A DNA stretch of 64,000 nucleotides from Bacillota bacterium (GTDB lineage: Bacteria > Bacillota > Clostridia > Lachnospirales > CAG-274), in contig JAFUAF010000002.1 of assembly GCA_017460805.1 (NCBI GenBank), positions 1 through 64,000 on the forward strand. The letters are read 5' to 3'. The stretch's first letter is position 1. Every line of letters starts with the position of its first letter. This document shows, one piece after another, positions 1-8,032 of this stretch. Below the pieces are notes generated by a model. It was given only the letters and a program-made list of their open reading frames with translations. It was not told the DNA's origin and did not search any database. The position numbers and the translations under genes are program-made.

Positions 1-276
1 GCTTATTACAGAAACGCTTTAAAAGAACATGGAATAATTCAGTCAATGTCAAGAAAGGGCAACTGCTATGACAACTGCATTATGGAAACTTTTTTTGGAA
101 GATTAAAAAATGAAATGTACTACGGATATGAAAAGGAATATACTTCATTTGAGGAATTTTCAAAAGCGATTGACGAATATATAGATTATTATAACAACAA
201 AAGGATTCAGGCAAAAACAAAATGGATGCCCCCTGTAAAATACAGAGAAGCATCCATGTGTGTGGCCTGCTCATAA
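1..276 (+). CDS. IS3-family transposase (OrfB), C-terminal part
   Basis: The reading frame is open from base 1 and enters the window already in progress (AYYRNALKEHGIIQSMSRKG...), so this is a 5'-truncated view of a longer gene rather than a short gene starting at the ATG at 46. The segment METFFGRLKNE carries the final glutamate of the DDE catalytic triad of IS3/IS150-type integrase-like transposases. The tail with YYNNKRIQ is also typical of rve-type transposases. It acts by cutting and joining DNA ends of its own element, usually as an OrfAB frameshift product. The stop at 274-276 lies 27 bases before the terminal repeat ends. No disruption is visible in the part present. Confidence 0.88.
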   Translation, partial: AYYRNALKEHGIIQSMSRKGNCYDNCIMETFFGRLKNEMYYGYEKEYTSFEEFSKAIDEYIDYYNNKRIQAKTKWMPPVKYREASMCVACS

Positions 277-303
277 ATCAATGTGTCCAGGATTCTGGGT
301 ACA
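1..303 (+). mobile_element. IS3-family insertion sequence, right end
   Basis: This is the 3' part of a transposase gene followed by the right terminus of the element. The end at 284-303 reads TGTCCAGGATTCTGGGTACA. Its reverse complement starts TGTACCCAG, and the TG...CA terminal dinucleotides are usual for IS3-type ends. The left end lies outside the window, so the element's length and any target duplication cannot be checked. Confidence 0.8.
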
Positions 304-328
304 TATCATTGGAAAGCCTTTTTGGTTA

Positions 329-835
329 TTAAAATGTGGGTTCTTCTTCGTCCTTTATCATCTTTGCGCAGTATACATAAAGTGCCGTGATAGCAATGCT
401 TATCGCACTTGACCATATTCCGGCGCCCCTGGATATATTCAAAACCGCGCTTATAATGTTTAAAACAAGCACCGCTATTCCTACGCCGAACGCCTTGCCT
501 GCGCCGTAGCCCTTTGCAGCCTTAAGTCCTGCCGAGCCCTGTATTATTTCAAGAATACCCAAGATAAGCACGATAGCACCTGCCACAAAAATTATAATAC
601 CCGTACCGAGCATTGTTTTTGATGCATCGAGATCCGTACCCGCCTGCGCATTCATCTGTGCAATTTTAGCCGCCATTTCCTCGTCATTGTCCATCTCTGA
701 CATCAATTCCTGATTTTGGCTTATAGCCGTTGCGGCACCGCCGCCCAAAAGCATAAACGCACCTCCGAGCACAGACAAAATACCGCCTATAAGTGCAAGT
801 ATCGACAACACCTTTATTGTTTTTCTGAAATCCAT
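329..835 (-). CDS. Small four-helix membrane protein, function unknown
   Basis: This is a 168-residue protein with four predicted membrane segments: about 8-35, 75-100, 110-135 and 138-160. They are Gly/Ala-rich, as in DUF4064-like or small tetraspan proteins of Firmicutes. A soluble acidic stretch (residues 42-65, with NDEEMAAKIAQMN) lies between helices 1 and 2 and is probably outside the membrane. The ATG has a strong ribosome site (AAAGGGGG) and a sigma-A promoter upstream at 916-944. It is transcribed alone, divergently from prs. I cannot assign a function; stress or envelope roles are only guesses. Confidence 0.75.
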   Translation of the reverse strand: MDFRKTIKVLSILALIGGILSVLGGAFMLLGGGAATAISQNQELMSEMDNDEEMAAKIAQMNAQAGTDLDASKTMLGTGIIIFVAGAIVLILGILEIIQGSAGLKAAKGYGAGKAFGVGIAVLVLNIISAVLNISRGAGIWSSAISIAITALYVYCAKMIKDEEEPTF

Positions 836-915
836 AATAATTCCCCCTTTTATAAGATTTCACCAAAAATATGAGGCATAAATAAACATACCTCCATATT
901 ATATCTAACATAATA

Positions 916-944
916 ATTATACAATTTTTTCAAGTCTTTGTCAA
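916..944 (-). promoter_or_regulatory. Sigma-A promoter for the small membrane protein
   Basis: On the minus strand TTGACA (939-944) and TATAAT (916-921) are separated by exactly 17 bases. Both hexamers match the consensus fully. The gene starts 80 bases downstream. Confidence 0.8.
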
Positions 945-1025
945 TGAAATTTCTAATCAAACAATTTTTATTTTTTTACCAATAAAACTACACTAACCGA
1001 CAAAAATTTTATTTAAAATTCCCGA

Positions 1026-1053
1026 TTGAAAAATTTGTCGATAATGGTATACT
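1026..1053 (+). promoter_or_regulatory. Sigma-A promoter for prs
   Basis: TTGAAA (1026-1031) and TATACT (1048-1053) are separated by 16 bases. The start codon lies about 50 bases downstream, with the ribosome site AAAGGAG just before it. Confidence 0.65.
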
Positions 1054-1102
1054 GTATATAGGGAGTTTTTTCATCCAGAAATCAACCAAAAGGAGATCTA
1101 AA

Positions 1103-2245
1103 ATGAACAGTATTCGTAAACACCCGGTAGGAAAGCTTGGACTCATCGGTATGCGCGGCTGTGAGGACAAAACAAACCACATTGACGCATATTTAAAGCA
1201 ATGGTTCAAGGAAGAATTCAACGAAGATATCGACACATTCAAAATCAATTTTGCGTGCCCGCGTTTCAGCTCGGGTGAAGCAAAATCCGTCATATACGAA
1301 AGTGTGCGCGGTTTTGATATTTACATAATATGTGATGTCTTTAACTATGGCAAAACATACAAGATGTACGGCATGGACGTACCTATGAGCCCCGATGACC
1401 ATTACGCAGACTTAAAGCGTGTTGTGGCTGCCATAGGCGGCAAGGCAAAGCGTGTTACCGTTATTATGCCTATGCTTTACGAGGGCCGTCAGCACAAGCG
1501 CAATGCAAGAGAATCGCTTGACTGCGCACTTGCACTTCAGGAACTTACAAACATGGGTGTTGACAATATTATCACTTTTGATGCACATGATCCCCGTGTA
1601 CAGAATTCAATACCTCTTTCGGGCTTTGAAAATGCACAGCCCTACTATCAGTTTATCAAGGCTATCGTGCGCAATGTACCCGATATTGAATTTGACAAGC
1701 ACAAACTTATGATGATCTCCCCCGACGAGGGCGGTATGGGCAGAAGCATCTACTACTCCTCCATACTCGGTCTTGAAATGGGTATGTTCTATAAAAGACG
1801 TGACTACTCCGTTGTTATCAACGGCCACAACCCCATTATCAGCCATGACTTCCTTGGCGACAGCGTTGAGGGTATGGACTGTATCGTTGTTGACGATATG
1901 ATAGCTTCGGGCGAGAGTATAATCGACGTTGCAAAAAAACTTAAAGAACGCGGCGCAAGACGAATTTTCGTATTTGTGACCTTTGCACTTTTTGTTGACG
2001 GACTTGAAAAGTTTGACAAGGCTTATGAGGAAGGCTATTTCGAGAAGATATTCTCCACCAACCTTGTTTACAATAATCCCGAACTTAAAAACAGAGATTG
2101 GTATGTAATTGCCGATATGTCAAAGTATATCGCACTTATCATCAATACTCTTTATAAAAATAAAACCATGTCCGATTTGCTCAATCCCGTTCAGAGAATC
2201 GACACTTTCCTTGATAAAATGGGCAAACAGTATAAAAAACTTTAA
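1103..2245 (+). CDS. prs: Ribose-phosphate pyrophosphokinase (PRPP synthetase), long divergent type
   Basis: Makes PRPP from ribose 5-phosphate and ATP, feeding nucleotide, His and Trp synthesis in the cytoplasm. The phosphoribosyltransferase signature CIVVDDMIASGES sits near residue 260, with a conserved FDAHDPRVQ segment near residue 160 where classical enzymes have DLHAxQ. At 380 residues it is about 65 longer than the usual bacterial Prs, with an altered N-terminus (KLGLIGMRGCEDKTNHIDAYL) and an extended C-terminus. It has its own promoter and the start is fixed by AAAGGAG seven bases upstream. Such long homologues occur in clostridia. Enzyme activity is inferred from the intact PRPP loop; a regulatory or paralogous role cannot be excluded. 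Confidence 0.88.
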   Translation: MNSIRKHPVGKLGLIGMRGCEDKTNHIDAYLKQWFKEEFNEDIDTFKINFACPRFSSGEAKSVIYESVRGFDIYIICDVFNYGKTYKMYGMDVPMSPDDHYADLKRVVAAIGGKAKRVTVIMPMLYEGRQHKRNARESLDCALALQELTNMGVDNIITFDAHDPRVQNSIPLSGFENAQPYYQFIKAIVRNVPDIEFDKHKLMMISPDEGGMGRSIYYSSILGLEMGMFYKRRDYSVVINGHNPIISHDFLGDSVEGMDCIVVDDMIASGESIIDVAKKLKERGARRIFVFVTFALFVDGLEKFDKAYEEGYFEKIFSTNLVYNNPELKNRDWYVIADMSKYIALIINTLYKNKTMSDLLNPVQRIDTFLDKMGKQYKKL

Positions 2246-2251
2246 TAAATT

Positions 2252-2277
2252 GACCCTGCATCGATCGGTGCAGGGTC
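2252..2277. terminator. Shared hairpin between prs and a convergent gene
   Basis: GACCCTGCA (2252-2260) pairs perfectly with TGCAGGGTC (2269-2277) across an 8-base loop. It lies between two convergent genes, with AT-rich sequence on both sides, so it probably ends transcripts from either direction. The T-tracts are weak. Confidence 0.7.
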
Positions 2278-2282
2278 TTGTG

Positions 2283-2738
2283 TTATCTTGAAAAAAATGA
2301 AATTATCCTTCTTGTTGCGGCGTAAACAGTTAAAAGATATATGACATTAAGTGATACAATGAGCAATATCCTTGTTTTGCTTAAACTGATTTCTTGTTTT
2401 GCTATCATAATAAGTGACAAAGCGGCAGGTATCAAATGCAAAAACGGCATAAATGAAGCTGCAAATATAAGCAATTCAAAAATAAACATTATAGGTAATA
2501 TCTCGGTTACGATATTATTCATCGTATCCTCAAAATGAATCGCTGTTTCTGCCGACGATGAAATATTCCAAACCAAATGTTCAAGTGCAAGAGGCAAATT
2601 GCCTATTATACCTACAACAAGCATTGTAAACACAAACGCATAAAACAAACCGTATTTTTTTGCATTGTATCTTAAGCATAAATATATAAGCACTACAGCC
2701 AAAACAACATTCAGAATTACCGTTAAATAAATCATCAT
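2283..2738 (-). CDS. Membrane protein, function unknown
   Basis: About 151 residues (MMIYLTVILNVVLAVVLIYL...) with predicted membrane helices near 3-22, 30-50, 78-105 and 115-140. The open frame extends upstream to 2840, but the ATG at 2736-2738 is preferred. It has a ribosome site (AAAGGA) at good distance, and the upstream extension reads through what looks like a gene remnant. No family was recognised. It sits at the downstream end of a cluster of small orphan genes and shares its terminator region with prs. Confidence 0.6.
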   Translation of the reverse strand: MMIYLTVILNVVLAVVLIYLCLRYNAKKYGLFYAFVFTMLVVGIIGNLPLALEHLVWNISSSAETAIHFEDTMNNIVTEILPIMFIFELLIFAASFMPFLHLIPAALSLIMIAKQEISLSKTRILLIVSLNVIYLLTVYAATRRIISFFSR

Positions 2739-2739
2739 T

Positions 2740-2912
2740 TTTAACTTTTCCTTTTTATTATATGGTGATCCACAGAGCACAGTCAACCGATGTAATATAG
2801 AGATTACATATAAAACCGTTACCTGTATGACCTCAAACATGAGTTTAGCTTCTTAAATTCGCTTTTGTCTATTGTATTGATTTCCGTTGTATTCATTTTT
2901 TCCCCTTTTCAA
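2740..2912 (-). pseudogene. Gene remnant: short start fragment plus foreign 3' tail
   Basis: On the minus strand a ribosome site (AGGGGA) precedes an ATG at 2894-2896. It opens a 25-codon peptide (MNTTEINTIDKSEFKKLNS...) that stops at 2819. A little further on, a different frame encodes HRLTVLC, the same six residues RLTVLC that end the gene at 3957-4262, with matching DNA. This looks like the two ends of a deleted gene. The peptide may instead be a real small ORF, so confidence is low. Confidence 0.35.
2768..2788. repeat. Copy 1 of an imperfect 21-bp direct repeat
   Basis: ATCCACAGAGCACAGTCAACC matches ATCAACAGAGTACAGTCAGCC at 3956-3976 in 18 of 21 positions and in the same orientation. The two copies flank about 1.2 kb that holds the orphan lipoprotein gene and a truncated gene. 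Confidence 0.5.
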
Positions 2913-3587
2913 TTATTGTTTATTTAAGACTTCTATATATTCAACATATCCATCTTTAACCATTACTTCTACGTACCTTAAATCATCTTTTGCCCCGCCA
3001 TAATAATAATTTGTATAAGATTTAGCGTTTTCCGTTTCTATAGGGTCACCCCATAATTCTATCATTTTGTCAATCTTATCACCGACGGACAATCCGTACA
3101 CGGTTGACAGCCCTATATTTTTAGCGGAAAGTGCGGCTATACAGAATATCTCATCATTTTCCCCAACCTTGTCATTTTTACCTCTTTGAGTAAATACCGA
3201 CATAACAGGTTTATCGTTATCATATACCACACTTGTTGTGCATTTTCCCCAAGCTTCCGGAATAAACAGAGCTTCCGATGCTAAATCTGTTGTATAACTT
3301 TCCCCCATTTCTTTAAGCGTGGTAGGCACTTTATATCTTTTTCCGTCAATAACAATATCATTTACAGCATCATCGATATTGAATTCCCCCGGTGTATGTG
3401 AAATCACAGTTTCTTCAGCGGAGCTTGAAGATAGTTCCTCCGTTGATTCTGTAACGTCAATGGTTTGTGTCGAGTCTTCCGATACCGTCTGTTCAATTGC
3501 GCTTTCATTCGGACTTTCTTTTCCACAAGCCGTAATCGCAGCAAGCATAATCAGAGCCGACAAGCTTAAAGTAATAAATCGTTTCAT
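2913..3587 (-). CDS. Lipoprotein with Ser/Glu/Thr-rich spacer, function unknown
   Basis: A 224-residue secreted lipoprotein. The signal peptide MKRFITLSLSALIMLAAITAC ends in a lipobox (ITA-C), so the cysteine near residue 21 would be lipidated and anchored on the outer face of the membrane. A low-complexity Ser/Thr/Glu linker follows (about 25-60), then a folded domain of about 150 residues ending with VEVMVKDGYVEYIEVL. The open frame starts earlier at 3620, but the ATG at 3585-3587 has AAAGGAG eight bases upstream and gives a clean signal peptide. No ligand or enzyme motif was recognised. Confidence 0.72.
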   Translation of the reverse strand: MKRFITLSLSALIMLAAITACGKESPNESAIEQTVSEDSTQTIDVTESTEELSSSSAEETVISHTPGEFNIDDAVNDIVIDGKRYKVPTTLKEMGESYTTDLASEALFIPEAWGKCTTSVVYDNDKPVMSVFTQRGKNDKVGENDEIFCIAALSAKNIGLSTVYGLSVGDKIDKMIELWGDPIETENAKSYTNYYYGGAKDDLRYVEVMVKDGYVEYIEVLNKQ

Positions 3588-3606
3588 TTTTTTCTCCTTT
3601 ATTTTT

Positions 3607-3936
3607 TTATTTATCTTCATAAGCTATATTGATGTAGCTTACAAATTCGGGTGAATTGGTTTCAAAATAATTTATAAATTTATTCATTTCGGTTTTTGAA
3701 AAATCGCTTTTGTTCGTTATATCTCTTACCATAATGGTCAATAATTCGGGCTCGTTTAATTGGCGTACTTTTTCATCAACATATTTGGCGATATCTTCCA
3801 TATCCGCATCATTGCTAAGTTTATCGTCTATATCGCCGCAGAAAGTATAACACAGCAGCTTGAAATACAGTTCTTTATGAACGCTTTCTTGGTAGGAATT
3901 CTCTAAGGAGACAGGGGTCAGACAACCTGTCTCCAC
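3607..3936 (-). pseudogene. Truncated orphan gene starting inside a palindrome
   Basis: The frame encodes about 109 residues, helical and acidic (KYVDEKVRQLNEPELLTIMV, then FSKTEMNKFINYFETNSPEF). Its only upstream start is a GTG at 3934-3936, placed inside the palindrome at 3907-3934, and no proper ribosome site precedes it. The first ten codons are therefore palindrome sequence rather than native protein. The likeliest reading is an older gene whose 5' end was replaced by the palindromic insertion. The rest of the frame is intact, so low expression of a shortened protein is possible. No family was recognised. Confidence 0.45.
3907..3934. repeat. Palindromic insert, GGAGACAGG/CCTGTCTCC
   Basis: GGAGACAGG (3907-3915) and CCTGTCTCC (3926-3934) form a perfect 9-bp inverted repeat with a 10-base spacer. 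Seven T residues follow on the + strand. It is like the small GGTCAGACA-type palindromes scattered between bacterial genes. It may act as a terminator in the + direction. It interrupts the 5' end of the frame at 3607-3936. Confidence 0.55.
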
Positions 3937-3955
3937 TTTTTTTGTTTATGCAGAA

Positions 3956-3976
3956 ATCAACAGAGTACAGTCAGCC
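3956..3976. repeat. Copy 2 of an imperfect 21-bp direct repeat
   Basis: Matches the copy at 2768-2788 in 18 of 21 positions. It covers the last codons (LTVLC) and the stop of the gene at 3957-4262, so that gene's C-terminus may be repeat-derived. Confidence 0.5.
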
Positions 3977-4262
3977 TGCTTTTCAACAGCGGGATACCCT
4001 CATCTATCCACCATAGGTTATCGACCCCACCGGAACTCATTCCACCATGGGCAAATCGTTCTATTACGGCAAAATCCCCGTATTTATCAGTCATAGGCTT
4101 ACCTGAAAGCAAAAGATATTCGTTTTTTATCCACTTTTCCAACTCATCGGGAGAAATAATATCCATATTCTCCGCAAGACCTTTTAAATGATCCCAAAAA
4201 TACGGATCTCCCCGAAATCCCCATCTTTTGGGCTTATCTTCAAATATTACGGATAGTTTCAT
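3957..4262 (-). CDS. Small conserved protein with AHGGMSSG motif, function unknown
   Basis: About 101 residues starting MKLSVIFEDKPKRWGFRGDP. The start at 4260-4262 is preferred over the ATG at 4286 because GGAGGGAAACGT precedes it. Visible motifs are WGFRGDPYFWDHLKG near the N-terminus and ERFAHGGMSSGGVD near residue 70, then WWIDEGIPLLK. I recall small proteins with this pattern in many Firmicutes, often in variable clusters resembling toxin-immunity loci, but cannot name a family or function. No partner toxin is visible next to it. The C-terminus RLTVLC is shared with a remnant 1.2 kb away. Confidence 0.6.
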   Translation of the reverse strand: MKLSVIFEDKPKRWGFRGDPYFWDHLKGLAENMDIISPDELEKWIKNEYLLLSGKPMTDKYGDFAVIERFAHGGMSSGGVDNLWWIDEGIPLLKSRLTVLC

Positions 4263-4392
4263 ACGTTTCCCTCCTCTGAATATCATTTTGGCACAACAAA
4301 TTCTTCTATTTACATTTTACACTATAATACAATGGATTTCAATATAATTCTTCACCCGTAAAAAAATTCAAGATTTCCCCGAATATCAAAAA

Positions 4393-4423
4393 AGGCCGCC
4401 GTAAAATACGGAAGCCTTTTTTT
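4393..4423. terminator. Terminator at the end of the branched-chain operon
   Basis: AAAGGC...CCGTA and TACGG...GCCTTT form a stem with a short loop. It is followed by T-runs on both strands (TTTTTTT on +, TTTTTTG on -). It lies directly after ilvB and can serve either direction. Confidence 0.75.
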
Positions 4424-4424
4424 A

Positions 4425-6125
4425 TTATAATTCCGGTCTGTTTTGAAGTGCGTTATAGTCATCAAGTGTAAGCATATCGTCACAAGCTGCGCCTGCGGGG
4501 ATCATCGGGAATACCTTTTCATCCCTGCCTATCTCACAGATAATAAGTGCGGGTTTGCCTGCACTCATAGCGCCCTTGATGGCAGCATCAACATCCTCTT
4601 TCTTTGTTACGTTGAATACAGCGCATTTATAAGCCTCGCCAAGCTTTACAAAATCTGTGGCTTTGTCAAGGTTGGTCTGGGAATATCGTGCATCATAGAA
4701 AAGATCCTGCCACTGTCTTACCATACCCAAAACATGGTTATTGATAACGACCTCTATAATAGGCACATCATTTGCAACAGCCGTTGCAAGTTCTATATGG
4801 TTCATATAGAAACAGCCGTCACCTGCGATATTGAATACCGTCTTTTCGGGCTGACCCACCTTTGCACCGATAGCGGCGCCAAGACCGTAGCCCATTGTAC
4901 CGAGACCGCCCGAAGTAAGGAAATGACGGGGATATTTCTGCTCTATAAACTGACAAGCCCACATCTGATGCTGGCCTACCTCGGTAACGATTATCTCCTC
5001 GCCGTGGCATATCTCATTGATACGCTCCATTACATACTGGGGTTTTAAAGTACCGTCATCGTCATATTTAAGCGGGAAGCTTTCCTTATAACGGTTTACT
5101 GTGCTCATCCAGTCCTTGTGCTCCATAGGCTCGATCCTGTCGATAAGACGCTTAACTATCTCGTCAACATCGCCGATCACAGACTGAACCGCAAGGATAT
5201 TTTTATTTATCTCCGCAGGGTCAATATCTATATGAAGAACCTTTGCACGCGGAGCAAATTTTTCAAAATTGGTAGCAACACGGTCGCTGAAACGTGCGCC
5301 CATTGCTATAAAAAGGTCACATTCGTTTGCAAGCAGGTTTGATGTCTTTGTACCGTGCATACCTATCATGCCCGTATAATGCGGTAATGTGGAAGGTACA
5401 GTACCGAGACCCATTGCCGAAACGGAAACGGGAATATCAAACTTCTTTACAAACTCGGCAATACTTTTGCTTGCCTCCGCATTTATACAGCCGCCGCCGC
5501 AGTAAAGGAAAGGTCTTTTAGCCTCTTTGATAAGCTTTATCGCATTTTCAAGGTCTTCCTCTGTGATAGTGCTTATCCGTTTTTCAATGGGATAAGGCTC
5601 TTTTTTCTCATACTCGTAAGTATCGGCCGTAACATTTTTTGTGATATCCACAAGTACGGGGCCCGGACGACCCTTTCTTGCTATCCAGAACGCACGGCGG
5701 ATAGTCTCCGCAAGATCCTTGATATCCTTAACGATAAAATTATGCTTTGTTATCGGCATTGTAACGCCCGTAATATCAACTTCCTGGAAACTGTCCTTGC
5801 CAAGCATACTTACACCTACGTTGCCCGTAATGGCAACAACGGGGATACTGTCCATATAAGCCGTTGCAATACCCGTTACAAGGTTGCACGCACCCGGACC
5901 GCTTGTAGCAAGGCAAACGCCGACCTTGCCCGTTGCGCGTGCATAGCCGTCGGCAGCGTGTGCCGCGCCCTGCTCGTGCGAGGTAAGGTAATGTTTGATT
6001 TCATGCTGATGTTTATAAAGCGCATCGTAAATATTCAGTACGGCACCGCCCGGGTAGCCGAAAATGGTATCTACGCCCTGCTCTTTTAAACATTCTACTA
6101 AAATTTCGGAACCGTTTAAAAGCAT
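4425..6125 (-). CDS. ilvB: Acetolactate synthase, large (catalytic) subunit
   Basis: This ThDP-dependent enzyme joins two pyruvates (or pyruvate and 2-oxobutyrate) in the first common step of valine, leucine and isoleucine synthesis. At 566 residues it has normal length. The N-terminal ThDP domain shows FGYPGGAVLNIYDAL and the catalytic glutamate in SHEQGAAHAADGYARATG (about residue 50). The C-terminal cofactor motif is GDGCFYMNHIELA...VINN. Its regulatory partner ilvN is the first gene of the same operon and this is the last, an unusual separation. A 161-nt palindrome lies between it and ilvD. The ATG has AAAGGAG upstream. Confidence 0.96.
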   Translation of the reverse strand: MLLNGSEILVECLKEQGVDTIFGYPGGAVLNIYDALYKHQHEIKHYLTSHEQGAAHAADGYARATGKVGVCLATSGPGACNLVTGIATAYMDSIPVVAITGNVGVSMLGKDSFQEVDITGVTMPITKHNFIVKDIKDLAETIRRAFWIARKGRPGPVLVDITKNVTADTYEYEKKEPYPIEKRISTITEEDLENAIKLIKEAKRPFLYCGGGCINAEASKSIAEFVKKFDIPVSVSAMGLGTVPSTLPHYTGMIGMHGTKTSNLLANECDLFIAMGARFSDRVATNFEKFAPRAKVLHIDIDPAEINKNILAVQSVIGDVDEIVKRLIDRIEPMEHKDWMSTVNRYKESFPLKYDDDGTLKPQYVMERINEICHGEEIIVTEVGQHQMWACQFIEQKYPRHFLTSGGLGTMGYGLGAAIGAKVGQPEKTVFNIAGDGCFYMNHIELATAVANDVPIIEVVINNHVLGMVRQWQDLFYDARYSQTNLDKATDFVKLGEAYKCAVFNVTKKEDVDAAIKGAMSAGKPALIICEIGRDEKVFPMIPAGAACDDMLTLDDYNALQNRPEL

Positions 6126-6157
6126 TGATTTACTCCTTTCGTAATACTCTTTAGGGA

Positions 6158-6318
6158 GGAAAAAGCTTATTTAATGTATAAAAAATAAAATTCACAAAAA
6201 TTATGGGCACTCACATTCGCCTATCAGCCGCTTTGCAAGCGTCTGTACGGCTGGTTCGTTATAATTTTTGCCGCTAAAGCTAAATTTTATTTTTTCTTTG
6301 AATTTATAAGCTTTTTCC
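6158..6318. repeat. 161-nt nested palindrome between ilvD and ilvB
   Basis: Perfect nested inverted repeats fill the gap: GGAAAAAGCTTAT (6158-6170) with ATAAGCTTTTTCC (6306-6318); AAAAAATAAAATT (6180-6192) with AATTTTATTTTTT (6283-6295); AAAAATTAT (6196-6204) with ATAATTTTT (6261-6269). In the centre, AGCCG/CGGCT encloses a small CGCTT/AAGCG hairpin. Its outer edge touches the ilvD stop codon. It may be a miniature inverted-repeat element or a structured RNA that tunes ilvB expression. No coding potential was seen. Confidence 0.7.
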
Positions 6319-7977
6319 TTACATCAATATTGCGCCCTTGTCCGCAGAGCTGACAAGCTTTGCGTATCTTGACAGATAACCTGTCTTTATCTTTGGTTCG
6401 GGGATAGTCCATGCGGCACGTCTTTGTGCAAGTTCCTCGTCGGAAACTCTCATGCTTATCTTACCCTCGTTTATGTCGATATCTATCATATCGCCCTCTT
6501 GTACAAGACCGATATTGCCGCCCGCAGCTGCCTCGGGTGAAACATGGCCGATACTTGCGCCTCTTGAAGCACCGCTGAAACGGCCGTCCGTGATAAGAGC
6601 AACTTCCTTGTCAAGCTTCATGCCTGCAAGCGCGGATGTGGGTGAAAGCATTTCACGCATACCGGGGCCGCCCTTAGGGCCTTCGTAACGGATAACAACA
6701 ACATCGCCGCTTACTATCTTGCCGCCGAAGATAGCCGCAATAGCATCTTCTTCGCTGTCGAATACACGTGCGGGGCCGCTGTGCTTGAGCATTTCGGGTG
6801 CAACCGCACTTCTCTTTACAACACAGCCGTCAAGCGCGATATTACCGCGTAAAACAGCTATACCGCCCGTTGTTGAATAGGGATTTTCTACAGTTCTTAC
6901 AAGAGTACCGTCAGCGCCCTCGAAAGGTGCAATATTCTCGCCGACCGTCTTTAATGTAACGGTAAGATTGTCAAGTTCAAGCAGACCGAGCTTGCTGATC
7001 TCTTTCATAACAGCAGGGATGCCGCCTACTTCGTTAAGTTCTTCGATATAATTTGAACCCGCGGGTGCAAGATGGCAAAGGTTAGGTGTCTTTGCGCTTA
7101 TCTCGTTGGCAAGGTCAAGATTTAATTCCACGCCTGCTTCGTGAGCGATAGCGGGAAGATGAAGCATACTGTTTGTGGAGCAGCCGAGTGCCATATCCAT
7201 TGTAAGAGCATTTCTGAATGCCTTTTCGTTCATGATATCGCGGGGCTTTACATCCTTTTCGATAAGTTTCATTATCTGCATGCCTGCGTGTTTAGCAAGA
7301 CCGATTCTGTCGCCCAAAACAGCAGGGATAGTACCGTTGCCCGGAAGAGCCATACCGATAACTTCACTTAAACAGTTCATACTGTTTGCAGTGTACATAC
7401 CCGAACATGAACCGCAGCTCGGACATGACTTGTTCTCGTATTCCTTTAATTCTTTATCGTCTATAAGGCCTGCTTCGTATGCGCCTACAGCCTCGAAAGT
7501 CTTGGAAAGAGAAAGTTTCTCGCCGCACTTATGACCTGCAAGCATAGGACCGCCGCTGCATACGATAGCGGGGATATTTACTCTTGCGGCTGCCATAAGC
7601 ATACCCGGAACTATTTTATCACAGTTGGGGATAAGCACTACGCCGTCAAAAGCGTGTGCCTTTAACTGACATTCTACGGAGTCCGCAATAAGTTCTCTTG
7701 TGGGCAGCGAATAGTGCATACCGATATGACCCATTGCAATACCGTCGCAAACGCCGATGGCGGGCACTTCGATAGGTGTACCGCCTGCGGCAAGGATACC
7801 TGCCTTAACAGCCTTTGCAATATTGTCAAGATGTATATGACCGGGGATTATCTCGTTTTGTGCATTTACAACAGCGACCAGCGGTCTTGAAAGTTCTTCG
7901 TCCGTATAGCCCATAGCTTTAAAAAGCGAACGATGAGGTGTTTTTTCGGGGCCTTTTTTTACTCTGTCACTTATCAT
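6319..7977 (-). CDS. ilvD: Dihydroxy-acid dehydratase
   Basis: Converts dihydroxy-acids to the 2-oxo acids that precede valine and isoleucine, using an Fe-S cluster in the cytoplasm. At 552 residues it is full length for the IlvD/Edd family. Cluster cysteines are visible in [23 protein letters not shown] and [19 protein letters not shown] (about residue 190), and the C-terminal [15 protein letters not shown] is the family signature. The ATG is preceded by AAGGAGG. It lies between leuB and the palindrome before ilvB in the T-box operon. Confidence 0.97.
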   Translation of the reverse strand: MISDRVKKGPEKTPHRSLFKAMGYTDEELSRPLVAVVNAQNEIIPGHIHLDNIAKAVKAGILAAGGTPIEVPAIGVCDGIAMGHIGMHYSLPTRELIADSVECQLKAHAFDGVVLIPNCDKIVPGMLMAAARVNIPAIVCSGGPMLAGHKCGEKLSLSKTFEAVGAYEAGLIDDKELKEYENKSCPSCGSCSGMYTANSMNCLSEVIGMALPGNGTIPAVLGDRIGLAKHAGMQIMKLIEKDVKPRDIMNEKAFRNALTMDMALGCSTNSMLHLPAIAHEAGVELNLDLANEISAKTPNLCHLAPAGSNYIEELNEVGGIPAVMKEISKLGLLELDNLTVTLKTVGENIAPFEGADGTLVRTVENPYSTTGGIAVLRGNIALDGCVVKRSAVAPEMLKHSGPARVFDSEEDAIAAIFGGKIVSGDVVVIRYEGPKGGPGMREMLSPTSALAGMKLDKEVALITDGRFSGASRGASIGHVSPEAAAGGNIGLVQEGDMIDIDINEGKISMRVSDEELAQRRAAWTIPEPKIKTGYLSRYAKLVSSADKGAILM

Positions 7978-8032
7978 AAGTTTACCTCCTTATAAAGTGC
8001 GGGAGTGGTTGACCCACCCCCGTAAAATTTCA

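Noticed and set aside
2283-2840. Longer form of the membrane protein starting at 2840
   Set aside because: The extra 34 residues read through a gene remnant and no ribosome site precedes 2840, while the ATG at 2736-2738 has a good one.
4443-5048. Open frame of 201 codons antisense to ilvB
   Set aside because: It lies wholly within a certain ilvB coding region, lacks a ribosome site and its protein has no family resemblance. Long antisense frames are common here because of codon bias.
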